A stretch of DNA of 34,198 nucleotides from an uncultured delta proteobacterium (lineage in GTDB: Bacteria > Desulfobacterota > Desulfovibrionia > Desulfovibrionales > Desulfovibrionaceae): assembly GCA_903843965.1 (NCBI GenBank), contig CAIMRY010000028.1, forward strand, positions 1 to 34,198. The letters run 5' to 3'. Below, piece by piece: positions 1 to 7,351 of the stretch. Below the pieces are notes generated by a model that had not been told where the DNA came from, searched no databases, and saw nothing but the letters and a program-made list of their open reading frames with translations. Within the stretch, counting starts at the first letter, position 1, and the number at the start of each line of letters is the position of its first letter. The position numbers were made by a program, and so were the translations under genes.

Positions 1-36
1 CCAGCCGAGCAGCGACTGGAATTCCGCCTCTGTCAT
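1..36 (-). CDS. Transposase, N-terminal fragment (partial at window edge)
   Basis: Reading leftward from base 36, an ATG opens MTEAEFQSLLGW and runs off the window. A GGAGG ribosome binding site lies at about 44-48, with suitable spacing. Only 12 codons are visible, so the protein cannot be classified from this piece alone. The assignment rests on its position just inside an IS terminal repeat and on the matching element end at 34060, where a same-strand transposase-like tail is found. The start codon overlaps, on the other strand, the ATG at 35 of an open frame that runs into the truncated gene at 122-550. Confidence 0.6.
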   Translation of the reverse strand, partial: MTEAEFQSLLGW

Positions 37-121
37 GGAACACCTCCGTCAATTTGAGGAGTCCATGTGTATCAGAATCAACGATACGTGTCAAGGCATC
101 AACACGTTCTTTGAACAGAGC
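1..121 (-). mobile_element. Insertion sequence end (transposase 5' side), continues off the left edge
   Basis: The minus strand read inward from base 121 begins GCTCTGTTCAAAG. Over 27 positions it matches 22 bases of the sequence that starts at 34060 at the other end of the window, including the first 12 in a row. These are therefore the two terminal inverted repeats of one IS type. A transposase-like start codon lies 85 bases inside the end. Base composition changes at about 121/122, from mixed to AT-rich. The outermost base of the element could be 121 or 122. The family is not proven; the short transposase ends look most like IS1595-type proteins to me, from memory. Confidence 0.8.
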
Positions 122-550
122 GAAAAATATGGTACGCAAAATGATCAAAGGATATACAAAGAATTTGATGAGCGTTTTAAAAAGATAGACAGATTGCTTA
201 GGAAATACGATTGCTTGACCATTCGCATTGACAAAGAACATCCGCTTGATGAAATGGTTAGGACGATTAAAGAGGAAATTAAACGAGCCCGTTTCATCAT
301 TGCAGATATGACTGAGGAGCGGCCGTCATGCTATTTTGAGGCAGGTTATGCAGATGCTTTAGGGAAAAAAGTTTTATATATTGCATCTAAGAATAGTATA
401 ATTCACACTGATCAAAGGACCGTCATTCATTTTGATGTGCATATGAATGTCAACTATTTTACGAATCATGATGAAATGATTGAGAAACTTGAGGCTGCCA
501 TCGTTAAAAATAAGAAGAAGCTTTTCCCGGATAACACCCAAGATCAGTAA
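122..550 (+). pseudogene. 5'-truncated nucleoside 2-deoxyribosyltransferase/TIR-like protein
   Basis: An open frame runs from an ATG at 35 to 550, but its first 29 codons lie in the IS end, so only residues from EKYGTQ onward (base 122) are native. The remaining 142 residues include a block reading ARFIIADMTEERPSCYFEAG, then YADALGKKVLYI. This is the signature seen in nucleoside 2-deoxyribosyltransferase-like and related TIR-like alpha/beta proteins: a strand ending in AD, then a conserved glutamate before GYA-ALGK. Such folds occur in nucleotide salvage and in NAD- or nucleotide-degrading defence effectors. The stretch is AT-rich, unlike its neighbours, which suggests horizontal acquisition. 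The N-terminal strand and loop are missing, so it is probably inactive, although a hybrid product from base 35 is possible. Confidence 0.6.
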
Positions 551-825
551 GAGTAACGGGGGGGGCACCTTTCCCCTTGACAACCCCGTCCATCCCCCTT
601 ACTTACCCCTGGTCCGGGGGCAATCCCCGGCACGGCATACGTTCTTGAGAGGCGCGGCAAAGCTGCACAGCCCGCCACAAAAATCCTCAGTTCATCCGCC
701 GAATCGACCACTGCCCCGATAGAGCCATCCTGTCCCGGCCCGCAGCGACCGCCACTTGATACGCTCTTCGCCGCCGTCTGACGTATTGTTGCGTCGCGCG
801 GCCCCTCTCTTACAAAGGACCTATT
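551..825 (+). promoter_or_regulatory. Leader of the RNA helicase gene with a possible promoter
   Basis: This 275-base stretch holds no convincing gene. A perfect -35 hexamer TTGACA lies at 577-582. The best -10 at normal spacing (TACTTA, 600-605) is poor, so the promoter is tentative. Downstream, CCGGGG (614-619) and CCCCGG (625-630) can form a short hairpin. If 577-605 is the promoter, the 5' leader is over 200 bases. Long leaders are common for DEAD-box helicase genes that respond to cold, but no specific cold-response element is recognisable. Confidence 0.3.
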
Positions 826-2451
826 TTGACCTTTGATTCCTTCGGTTTCCCCGCTCTGATTCTGGCCAACATCAAAGCCCTGGGCTACACCACCCCCACC
901 CCGATCCAGACCCAGGCCATGCCCTCGGTCATGCAGGGCCGCGACCTCATGGGCCTGGCCCAGACCGGCACCGGCAAGACCGCCGCGTTTTTGCTGCCCA
1001 TCCTGACCCGCCTCATGGCCCACAAGCCCGCTGGCCCGCGCCGCAAGATACGCGCGCTCATCCTCGCCCCCACCCGCGAGCTGGCCGAGCAGATCCACGA
1101 GGCCGCCATGGACCTCGCCCGCGCCACCGGCATCCGCAGCACCACCATCTACGGCGGCTGCGCCATGAGCCGTCAGCTCCAGGCCCTGCGCCAGGGCACG
1201 GACATCGTGGTGGCCTGCCCGGGCCGCCTGCTGGACCACATGGGTCAGCGCACCGTTGACCTCTCCGGCGTGGAGATGCTGGTGCTCGACGAGGGCGACC
1301 AGATGTTCGACATGGGCTTTCTGCCCGGCATCAAGAAAATCCTGGCGGCCCTGCCCAAGCAGCGCCAGAGCATGCTCTTCTCGGCCACCATGCCCGACGC
1401 CATCCGCGGCCTTGCCGCAGAGTGCCTGAACAATCCCGAGACCGTGCGCGTGGGCAACTCCAACCCGGTTGAGACCGTGACCCACGGCATCTACCCCATT
1501 GGCCAGCACCTCAAGACCACCCTGCTGCAGGCCCTGCTGGAGCGCCACAAGACCGGCTCGGTCCTCGTGTTCACGCGCACCAAGCACCGCGCCAAGCGCC
1601 TGGCCGAGACCCTGGCCAAGAGCGGCGTTTCTGCCACGTCCATCCAGGGCAACCTGTCGCAGAACCAGCGCAAGTTCGCCATGGACGGCTTCCGCGCGGG
1701 CCGCTACCGCGTGCTCGTGGCGACCGACATCGCCGCCCGAGGCATCGACGTCAGCCAGATCGAGCACGTGGTCAACTACGACGTGCCGAGCACGCCGGAG
1801 ACCTACACGCACCGCATCGGCCGCACCGGCCGCGCCTCCCGCACCGGCGAGGCCCACACCTTCGTCACCGGCGAGGACGTCTCCATGGTGCGCGCCATTG
1901 AACGGCTGCTGCGCGAGCCGCTGACCCGCATGAAGCTGGAAGGCTTCGACTACAACCAGTCCGCGCCCGCAGGCGAGAAGGAATTCCACCGTCCGCCGCT
2001 GGAGCCCCGGGGCCGTCCGGCCAACCGCCCGCAGAGCACGGGCCGTCCGCAGCGCTCCTATGGCGGTTCCTCCGGTGGCGGCTCCTATGGCAATTCCGGC
2101 GGCAATTCCGGCGGCGGTTCCTATGCCGGCGGCAACTCCTATGCCGGTTCCAACAGCAGCACGTCCGGGAATTCGGACAGGCCTGCCGTGGGCTACACCA
2201 ACCGTCCGACCAGCCAGCCCGGCGATGACATCTACGCTGCCGACCGTCCGCGCGGCGACCGTCCCTACGGCGACCGCTCCCGCTCCGACCGTCCGGGGTA
2301 TGGCCGCCCCCAGGCCGCCCGCCCGCAGGGTGCGCGTCCCCAGGGTGCGCGTCCCCAAGGTGATCGTCCGCAGGGCACTGGCTACCAGGGCAACCGCGCC
2401 CAGGGCGCACGCCCGCAGGGCGGCCAGGGCGAAAACTCCGGCAACCGCTAG
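826..2451 (+). CDS. DEAD-box ATP-dependent RNA helicase, RhlE-like, with DEGD motif II
   Basis: The 541-residue protein starts at a TTG preceded by AAGGA (815-819). It has the full helicase motif set: Q motif GYTTPTPIQ, Walker A AQTGTGKT (K51), PTRELAEQI, PGRLLD, motif III SAT, ATDIAARGID and HRIGRTGR. The sequence MFDMGF after motif II is typical of the RhlE branch. Motif II reads D155-E-G-D rather than DEAD. The acidic residues that bind Mg-ATP and catalyse hydrolysis are present and only the alanine has changed. From about residue 380 a low-complexity tail begins, first rich in Gly/Ser/Tyr/Asn and then built of RPQG repeats; such tails usually bind RNA non-specifically. It likely unwinds RNA duplexes in ribosome assembly or RNA decay. 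It is monocistronic, with a hairpin following. Confidence 0.93.
   Translation: MTFDSFGFPALILANIKALGYTTPTPIQTQAMPSVMQGRDLMGLAQTGTGKTAAFLLPILTRLMAHKPAGPRRKIRALILAPTRELAEQIHEAAMDLARATGIRSTTIYGGCAMSRQLQALRQGTDIVVACPGRLLDHMGQRTVDLSGVEMLVLDEGDQMFDMGFLPGIKKILAALPKQRQSMLFSATMPDAIRGLAAECLNNPETVRVGNSNPVETVTHGIYPIGQHLKTTLLQALLERHKTGSVLVFTRTKHRAKRLAETLAKSGVSATSIQGNLSQNQRKFAMDGFRAGRYRVLVATDIAARGIDVSQIEHVVNYDVPSTPETYTHRIGRTGRASRTGEAHTFVTGEDVSMVRAIERLLREPLTRMKLEGFDYNQSAPAGEKEFHRPPLEPRGRPANRPQSTGRPQRSYGGSSGGGSYGNSGGNSGGGSYAGGNSYAGSNSSTSGNSDRPAVGYTNRPTSQPGDDIYAADRPRGDRPYGDRSRSDRPGYGRPQAARPQGARPQGARPQGDRPQGTGYQGNRAQGARPQGGQGENSGNR
2320..2424 (+). repeat. In-frame RPQG(A/D) coding repeats in the helicase tail
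   Basis: Four consecutive five-codon units of the form R-P-Q-G-A/D (about 2320-2379) are followed by degenerate copies (GYQGN, RAQGA, RPQGG). At DNA level they share CGTCCCCAGGGTG-like blocks. Such units expand and contract by slippage, so length may differ between strains. The charged, glycine-rich peptide is a plausible RNA-binding disordered tail. Confidence 0.7.
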
Positions 2452-2566
2452 CCTCCAGCTTCAACCCCTGCCTTGACCCTGGCGTCAGCCCGGCCTGACC
2501 TTGGCGCCGGACCAGCCTGAGATTGACGCCGGGCCGCACATGACCTAGTCCAGAATACCAGCCGCC

Positions 2567-2591
2567 CGGAGGGGGAGAGCATCCCCCTCCG
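2567..2591 (+). terminator. Hairpin after the helicase gene
   Basis: A 9-bp perfect stem, CGGAGGGGG paired with CCCCCTCCG, encloses the loop AGAGCAT. It lies 115 bases past the helicase stop and 70 bases before the regulator start. No T-run follows, so it may stabilise the mRNA 3' end or terminate weakly. Confidence 0.5.
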
Positions 2592-2660
2592 CGTGGCCCA
2601 TCCGGGCATTTGGCCCGCAGTTTGCTATCGCATGCGCAACGCCTTCCACCGGAGTGCCGC

Positions 2661-4187
2661 ATGGGCAACATTCTCATCATCGATGACGACGCCGAGGTCC
2701 GCGAGACCCTGCTCTCCCTCACGCGGCGCATGCGCCACGCGGGCGAGGCCGTGGGCTCCATCGCCGCTGGCCTGGCCCGGCTGCGCCAGGGCGGGGTCGA
2801 CGTCGCCTTCCTGGACGTGAGCCTGCCCGACGGCAACGGCCTGGACGCCCTGGCCGAGATCAAGGCCCTGCCGGACTCGCCCGAGGTCATCATCCTCACC
2901 GGCCGGGGCGACGCGGACGGCGCGGAGCTGGCCATCCAGGGCGGCGTCTGGGACTATCTGCTCAAGCCCTCGCCCATCAAGGAGACCATGCTGGCGCTGG
3001 AGCGCGCGCTGAAGTACCGCGACGGCAAACGCGGCGCCTGCGGGCCCGTGGCCCTGGTCATGGAGGACGTGGTGGGCCGGAGCCGGGCCATGCGCGCCTG
3101 CTACGACGCCGTGGCCGGGGCGGCTGGGGCGGCCTCCAGCGTGCTCATCACCGGGGAGACCGGCACCGGCAAGGAGCTCTTCGCCCGGACCATCCACCTG
3201 AACAGCGCCCGCGCGGCCAAGCCCTTTGTGGTGGTGGACTGCGCGGCCCTGACCGAGACCCTGGTGGAGAGCACCCTTTTCGGCCACCGCAAGGGCGCGT
3301 TCACCGGCGCGGACAGCGACCGCACGGGCCTGGTCAAGCTGGCCGACGGCGGCACCCTGTTCCTGGACGAGGTGGGCGAGATGCCCCTCAACCTCCAGAA
3401 GGCCTTCTTGCGCGTGCTGCAGGAGCGCCGCTTCCGCCCCGTGGGCGCCAGCCAGGAGGTGGAGAGCGACTTCCGGCTCATGGCCGCCACCAACCGCGAT
3501 CTGGACGCCATGGTGGAGCAGGGCGGTTTCCGCAGCGACCTGTTGTACCGCATCAAGACCATCCCCATCTGCCTGCCGCCCCTGCGCGAGCGGCCCGAGG
3601 ACATCAAGCCCCTGTGCGTGTTCCGCGTGGGCCAGCTGTGTGAGCAGTACAACCTGCCGCTCAAGGGCTTTGACCAGGACCTGTTCCACGTGCTGGAGGG
3701 CTACGGCTGGCCCGGCAACGTGCGCGAGCTGTTCAACGTCCTCGAACGCGCTGTTGTGGCCTCGGGCTCGGCGCGCACCCTGTACTCCATGCACCTGCCC
3801 CAGGACGTGCGCATCAAGGTGGCCAAGGCCTCGCTGCGGCGGCCGGCGTCTTCTGGCAACGGCTCTGGCAACGGCCCTGGCAACGGCGCGCCGCCGGAAG
3901 CCCGGCCCGATGCCCCCGCCGTGCAGCACTCCGCAGCCCCTGCGCCCCCTGTGGCCAGTTGTTGCGACTCCTGGCCGGAGTTGATCCAGGCCCTGCACGA
4001 GACGCTGAAGTCCTGCAAGGACGTGGTGGAGCGCCGCTACCTGGAGGTGCTGCTGAAGCGCACCGGCGGCGACGTGCAGAAGGCCGTGGAGGCCTCTGGC
4101 CTGTCGCGCTCGCACCTGTATGCCCTGCTCAAGAAGTGGGGCCTCTCGGTCGACGGCCCTGGCGTCGGCACTGCTGATCCGGTCTGA
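2661..4187 (+). CDS. Sigma-54-dependent response regulator of lactate utilisation
   Basis: The 508-residue protein has three parts. A receiver domain starts at NILIIDDDAEV, with phospho-acceptor D52 in FLDVSLPDGNG and the conserved lysine in KPS. The central AAA+ domain has Walker A GETGTGKE (165-172) and an intact GAFTGA loop (212-217) that contacts sigma-54. A Fis-type helix-turn-helix (LSRSHLYALLKKWGL) lies at the C-terminus after a Gly/Asn/Pro/Ala linker. The ATG at 2661 is chosen over an in-frame TTG at 2610 because GGAG (2651-2654) precedes it and the receiver begins at once. It sits directly upstream of a sigma-54 promoter driving the lactate operon, as DVU3023 does in D. vulgaris. No partner kinase is adjacent. 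By position it should activate 4566 onward and probably por. Confidence 0.92.
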   Translation: MGNILIIDDDAEVRETLLSLTRRMRHAGEAVGSIAAGLARLRQGGVDVAFLDVSLPDGNGLDALAEIKALPDSPEVIILTGRGDADGAELAIQGGVWDYLLKPSPIKETMLALERALKYRDGKRGACGPVALVMEDVVGRSRAMRACYDAVAGAAGAASSVLITGETGTGKELFARTIHLNSARAAKPFVVVDCAALTETLVESTLFGHRKGAFTGADSDRTGLVKLADGGTLFLDEVGEMPLNLQKAFLRVLQERRFRPVGASQEVESDFRLMAATNRDLDAMVEQGGFRSDLLYRIKTIPICLPPLRERPEDIKPLCVFRVGQLCEQYNLPLKGFDQDLFHVLEGYGWPGNVRELFNVLERAVVASGSARTLYSMHLPQDVRIKVAKASLRRPASSGNGSGNGPGNGAPPEARPDAPAVQHSAAPAPPVASCCDSWPELIQALHETLKSCKDVVERRYLEVLLKRTGGDVQKAVEASGLSRSHLYALLKKWGLSVDGPGVGTADPV

Positions 4188-4279
4188 CGATCCGGTCTGA
4201 CGATCCGATCTGGCAATCCGATCTGGCAATCCGGTCTGGCAATCCTGCCTGACGGTCCTGTCTGGCGTCTCTGTCTGAC
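4176..4279 (+). repeat. Eight tandem 13-bp repeats containing a GTCTGAC core
   Basis: Eight head-to-tail 13-base units start at 4176, 4189, 4202, 4215, 4228, 4241, 4254 and 4267. The first two are identical (GATCCGGTCTGAC) and later ones drift (AATCCGATCTGGC, AATCCTGCCTGAC, GTCTCTGTCTGAC). The regulator's stop codon lies inside the first unit, so the array is essentially non-coding. Its core resembles one half of the 18-bp dyad TGTCTGACTATTCAGACA that immediately follows and overlaps the last unit. It may be an array of weak half-sites for the regulator, or a slippage product of that half-site. Confidence 0.85.
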
Positions 4280-4289
4280 TATTCAGACA
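4272..4289 (+). promoter_or_regulatory. Candidate activator site A, dyad TGTC-N10-GACA
   Basis: TGTCTGACTATTCAGACA is a 7-bp perfect inverted repeat around CTAT. Its centre is about 205 bases upstream of the -24 element, within the usual range for sigma-54 enhancer sites. The same 18-base pattern occurs upstream of por at 31614-31631. A short hairpin terminator for the regulator gene is an alternative, but no T-run follows. Confidence 0.5.
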
Positions 4290-4391
4290 AGTCGTGCCCG
4301 CAATCTCGTCTCTCTGACACTGTTTCGTCCTCGTGCCGTGTGTGAGTGCCCGCGCCAGGCCCCGCGCCCCGGACCACCACCCGCCTCCTCC

Positions 4392-4409
4392 CGTCTGAAA
4401 TTGCGGACA
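4392..4409 (+). promoter_or_regulatory. Candidate activator site B, CGTC-N10-GACA
   Basis: CGTCTGAAATTGCGGACA differs from the TGTC-N10-GACA pattern by one outer base and shares GTCTGA with site A. Its centre is about 85 bases upstream of the -24 element, a classical enhancer distance. A further one-mismatch match, TGTCACGCTGCTGTAACA, lies at 4438-4455, but it is probably too near the promoter for a standard enhancer. Confidence 0.4.
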
Positions 4410-4483
4410 TGATCCACGCTCAGGGTCTGTCTGGAACTGTCACGCTGCTGTAACACACTGTTGTCTCATGATGTTCTATCATC

Positions 4484-4499
4484 TTGGCACGCAAGTTGC
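4484..4499 (+). promoter_or_regulatory. Sigma-54 promoter of the lactate operon
   Basis: TTGGCAC, five bases, then TTGC match the -24/-12 consensus TGGCAC-N5-TTGC exactly. Transcription should start near 4511, about 55 bases before the ATG at 4566. This rules out the longer in-frame start at 4461, which lies upstream of the promoter. The rest of the 4188-4565 gap holds the repeat array and the dyads described separately. The promoter before por (minus strand, 31457-31443) is nearly the same sequence. Confidence 0.9.
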
Positions 4500-4565
4500 C
4501 TTAAGCACGCAAGAAGAGTCACGGCCCGAGTCCGGGCCCGCACGCCACACCCAGGAGACTCCAGC

Positions 4566-5945
4566 ATGAACGACGCGCTGCTCAAAGAATTTCAGGCCCT
4601 GGTGGGCCAGGAAAATGTCATGGAGAGCGAGGCCGACCGCTTTTCCTATGCCTACGACGCCGCTGTGCTCGAACCCAAGATGCCCGGGCTGGTTGTCCGC
4701 CCGACCTCGCGCGAGGATATGGGCCGCGTGGTCAAGCTGTGCAACGACAACGGCCTGCCGCTCACGGTGCGCGGCAGCGGCACCAATCTTTCCGGGGGCA
4801 CCATCCCCAGCATCGGCGGCGTGGTGGTGCTGACCAACGCCCTGAACAAGATCCTGGAGATCAACGAGGCCGACCTCTACGCCGTGGTCGAGCCCGGCGT
4901 CATCACCGCCAAGTTCGCGGCCGAGGTCGCGGCGCGCGGCCTGTTCTATCCGCCGGACCCCGGCAGCCAGGCCGTCAGCACGCTCGGCGGCAACGTGGCC
5001 GAGAACGCGGGGGGCCTGCGCGGGCTCAAGTACGGCGTGACCAAGGACTACGTCATGGGCGTGGACTTCTTCGACGTGGACGGCGAGATCGTGAAGAGCG
5101 GCTCGCGCACGGTGAAGTGCGTCACCGGCCTGAATCTGGCCGGGCTCATGGTCGGCAGCGAGGGCACGCTGGGCGTGTTCGAGAAGCTCATCCTGAAGCT
5201 GACCCCGCCGCCGCTGGCGGCCAAGGCCATGATGGCCGTGTTCGACGACGTGAACAAGGCCTGCGAGACCGTGGCCGCCATCATCGCCGCCAAGATCGTG
5301 CCCGCCACCCTCGAATTCATGGACAACTTCACCATCCGCACCGTGGAGGACTTCGCCCACGCCGGGCTGCCCGTGGAAGCCAAGGCGCTTCTGCTCATCG
5401 AGGTGGACGGCCACCCCGGACAGGTGGCCGAGGAGGCCGAGAAGGTCGAAGCCATCTGCCGTCAGCTGGGCGCACAGCGCATCCAGGTGGCCAAGGACGC
5501 CGCCGAGCGCAACAAGGTCTGGGAGGCCCGCCGCGCGGCCCTCTCCGCCCTGGCGCGGGTTTCGCCCACCACGGTGCTGGAGGACGCCACCGTGCCCCGC
5601 AGCAAGATTCCGGCCATGATGGTGGCCCTGGAAGCCATCGCCAGCAAGTACAAGCTGACCATCGGTACCTTTGGCCACGCGGGCGACGGCAACCTGCACC
5701 CGACCATCCTGACCGACCGCCGCAACACGGAGGAGTGGCGCCGCGTGGAGGCCGCCATCGACGAGATCTTCGACGTGGCCCTGGGACTCGGCGGCACCCT
5801 GTCCGGCGAGCACGGCATCGGCCTGGCCAAGAGCAAGTACCTGGAGAAGGAGACCAGCCGCGCCACCATTCTATACTCCCGCCGCCTCAAGAAGGCCCTT
5901 GACCCCAAGGGCATCCTGAATCCCGGCAAGATCATCGGGGAGTAG
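4566..5945 (+). CDS. FAD-linked D-lactate dehydrogenase (GlcD/Dld-II type)
   Basis: The 459-residue flavoprotein oxidises a 2-hydroxyacid, most likely D-lactate to pyruvate. It passes electrons to the Fe-S protein encoded next, on the cytoplasmic side of the membrane. The N-terminal FAD-binding (PCMH) domain shows RGSGTNLSGG and PDPGSQAVSTLGGNVAENAGG. The C-terminal FAD-oxidase domain has FGHAGDGNLHPT and SGEHGIGLAKSKYL with the conserved histidines. The ATG at 4566 follows AGGAG at 4553-4557 and is the first start downstream of the sigma-54 promoter. The next gene follows after 12 bases. Glycolate oxidase GlcD is the nearest alternative family, but pta, ackA, lctP and lut neighbours favour lactate. 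Confidence 0.88.
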   Translation: MNDALLKEFQALVGQENVMESEADRFSYAYDAAVLEPKMPGLVVRPTSREDMGRVVKLCNDNGLPLTVRGSGTNLSGGTIPSIGGVVVLTNALNKILEINEADLYAVVEPGVITAKFAAEVAARGLFYPPDPGSQAVSTLGGNVAENAGGLRGLKYGVTKDYVMGVDFFDVDGEIVKSGSRTVKCVTGLNLAGLMVGSEGTLGVFEKLILKLTPPPLAAKAMMAVFDDVNKACETVAAIIAAKIVPATLEFMDNFTIRTVEDFAHAGLPVEAKALLLIEVDGHPGQVAEEAEKVEAICRQLGAQRIQVAKDAAERNKVWEARRAALSALARVSPTTVLEDATVPRSKIPAMMVALEAIASKYKLTIGTFGHAGDGNLHPTILTDRRNTEEWRRVEAAIDEIFDVALGLGGTLSGEHGIGLAKSKYLEKETSRATILYSRRLKKALDPKGILNPGKIIGE

Positions 5946-5957
5946 GGGGGAGTCGTC

Positions 5958-7247
5958 ATGGCCGATATGCAAGAACTCCTGCGCCTGCTTGGCGAGCTCG
6001 ACGACCAGCTGGTCAGCTGCATGCGTTGCGGCATGTGCCAGGCCGTGTGCCCCATCTACAGCCAGACCGGTCGCGAGGGCGACGTGGCGCGCGGCAAGAT
6101 CGCCCTGCTGGAGGGCCTGGCCCACGAGATGGTCAAGGACCCCCAGGGCGTGCAGGACAAGGTCACGCGCTGCCTGCTGTGCGGCTCCTGCGCGGCCAAC
6201 TGCCCCAGCGGCGTCAAGGCGTTGGACATCTTCCTCAAGGCCCGGGTCATCCTCACCGGCTATCTCGGCATGTCCAGGGTCAAGCAGCTGATCTTCCGGG
6301 GCCTGCTGAGCAAGCCCGGCCTGTTCAACACCATGCTCAGCGTGGCCAGCACGTTCCAGGGCCTGTTTACCACCCCGGTCAACGACATCATCGGCTCGTC
6401 CTGCTCCAAGTTTTTGTCTCCGGTGCTGGGCGATCGCCACCTGATGCTCCTGGCCAGGACCCCGCTGCACTCCGAGGTGCCCAGCCTGGACACCCCGGCA
6501 GGCGCAAGCGGGCTCAAGGTGGCCTTTTTCCCCGGCTGCCTGGCGGACAAGATCTTCCCGCGCGTGGGCCATGCGGTGCTCAAGGTCCTGGCGCACCACG
6601 GCGTGGGCGTGTACCTGCCTGCGGGCCAGGCCTGCTGCGGCATTCCGGCCCTGTCCTCGGGCGACAAGCAGAGCTATGACAAGCTCGTGCGGGCCAACCT
6701 GGACCTGTTCGCGGGCCAGGACTTCGACGCCCTGGTGACGCCCTGCGCCACCTGCACCTCGACCATGAAGAAGATCTGGCCGGCCATGGCCGCGGGCATG
6801 GGCGCAAAGGACCAGCAGCGCATCGCCGAACTCTCGGCCAAGGTCATGGACATCAACGCCTTTGTGGTCGACAAGCTCGGCCTGACCCCGCCGGAGCCCA
6901 AGCCCGGCGCCAAGAGCGTCACCGTGCACGACCCCTGCCACCTGAAGAAGTCCCTTGGCATCGCGGCCCAGCCGCGCACCGTGCTGCGCATGAACCCGGA
7001 CTATGCCGTCGTGGAGATGAACGCTTCCGACGCATGTTGCGGGTGCGGCGGCAGCTTCACCTTGCAGCACGCGGAGATCTCGGCCACTATCGGCATGCAG
7101 AAGCGGGACAACATCGTGGGCGCGCACGCCCAGGTGGTGGCCACGGGCTGTCCCGCCTGCATGCTGCAGATCTCCGACATGCTCTCACGCTCCGGCGACC
7201 AAATCGCCGTACGGCACCCCATGGAGATCTACGCAGAGTCACTCTAG
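5958..7247 (+). CDS. Fe-S/CCG-domain partner of D-lactate dehydrogenase (GlcF-like)
   Basis: The 429-residue protein has two ferredoxin motifs, C21MRCGMCQAVC31 and C72LLCGSCAANC82, each ending in CP or CPSG, so it should carry two [4Fe-4S] clusters. Two cysteine-rich CCG domains follow. The first runs from FFPGCLADKIFPR to QACCGIP. The second runs from HDPCHLKKSLG to DACCGCGGSF. CCG domains of this type occur in GlcF, LutA and heterodisulfide reductase HdrD/HdrB and bind a further cluster. It is the likely electron acceptor for the preceding flavoprotein and feeds the menaquinone pool or an unidentified membrane partner. There is no membrane segment. The start is an ATG 12 bases after the preceding stop, with GGGGGAG just upstream. 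Confidence 0.88.
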   Translation: MADMQELLRLLGELDDQLVSCMRCGMCQAVCPIYSQTGREGDVARGKIALLEGLAHEMVKDPQGVQDKVTRCLLCGSCAANCPSGVKALDIFLKARVILTGYLGMSRVKQLIFRGLLSKPGLFNTMLSVASTFQGLFTTPVNDIIGSSCSKFLSPVLGDRHLMLLARTPLHSEVPSLDTPAGASGLKVAFFPGCLADKIFPRVGHAVLKVLAHHGVGVYLPAGQACCGIPALSSGDKQSYDKLVRANLDLFAGQDFDALVTPCATCTSTMKKIWPAMAAGMGAKDQQRIAELSAKVMDINAFVVDKLGLTPPEPKPGAKSVTVHDPCHLKKSLGIAAQPRTVLRMNPDYAVVEMNASDACCGCGGSFTLQHAEISATIGMQKRDNIVGAHAQVVATGCPACMLQISDMLSRSGDQIAVRHPMEIYAESL

Positions 7248-7257
7248 CGGAAGGTCC

Positions 7258-7316
7258 TCTCCCGGCGCCGGGGTCTCGCCCCCCACACCCCCCCAAAGCA
7301 CGCCGGCGCCGGGAGA
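7258..7316. repeat. Intra-operon 14-bp inverted repeat
   Basis: The arms 7258-7271 (TCTCCCGGCGCCGG) and 7303-7316 (CCGGCGCCGGGAGA) are perfectly complementary around a 31-base loop with two C-runs. Each arm also contains the self-complementary decamer CCGGCGCCGG. The element fills most of the 104-base gap between the Fe-S protein and pta genes. No T-run follows, so it probably affects mRNA processing or stability and separates expression of the two halves of the operon. Confidence 0.75.
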
Positions 7317-7351
7317 CTCCATGGAAGGCCAAATAAATCAAGGAGCGTATC

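Noticed and set aside
544-2358. Long minus-strand frame opposite the helicase, and similar long frames opposite the regulator, pta, hybrid kinase and por
   Set aside because: They mirror strongly coding GC-rich genes, have low-complexity Gly/Ala/Arg/His composition and contain no family motifs.
4176-4279. CRISPR-like array
   Set aside because: Units are 13 bases head to tail with no spacers, and no cas genes are nearby.
4438-4455. Third strong activator site TGTCACGCTGCTGTAACA
   Set aside because: It fits the 18-base pattern with one mismatch, but its centre is only about 40 bases from the -24 element, too close for a usual enhancer; noted only as a possibility.
4461-4565. Longer N-terminus of the D-lactate dehydrogenase from a TTG at 4461
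   Set aside because: It would include the sigma-54 promoter and the predicted transcript start, and it lacks the binding site seen before 4566.
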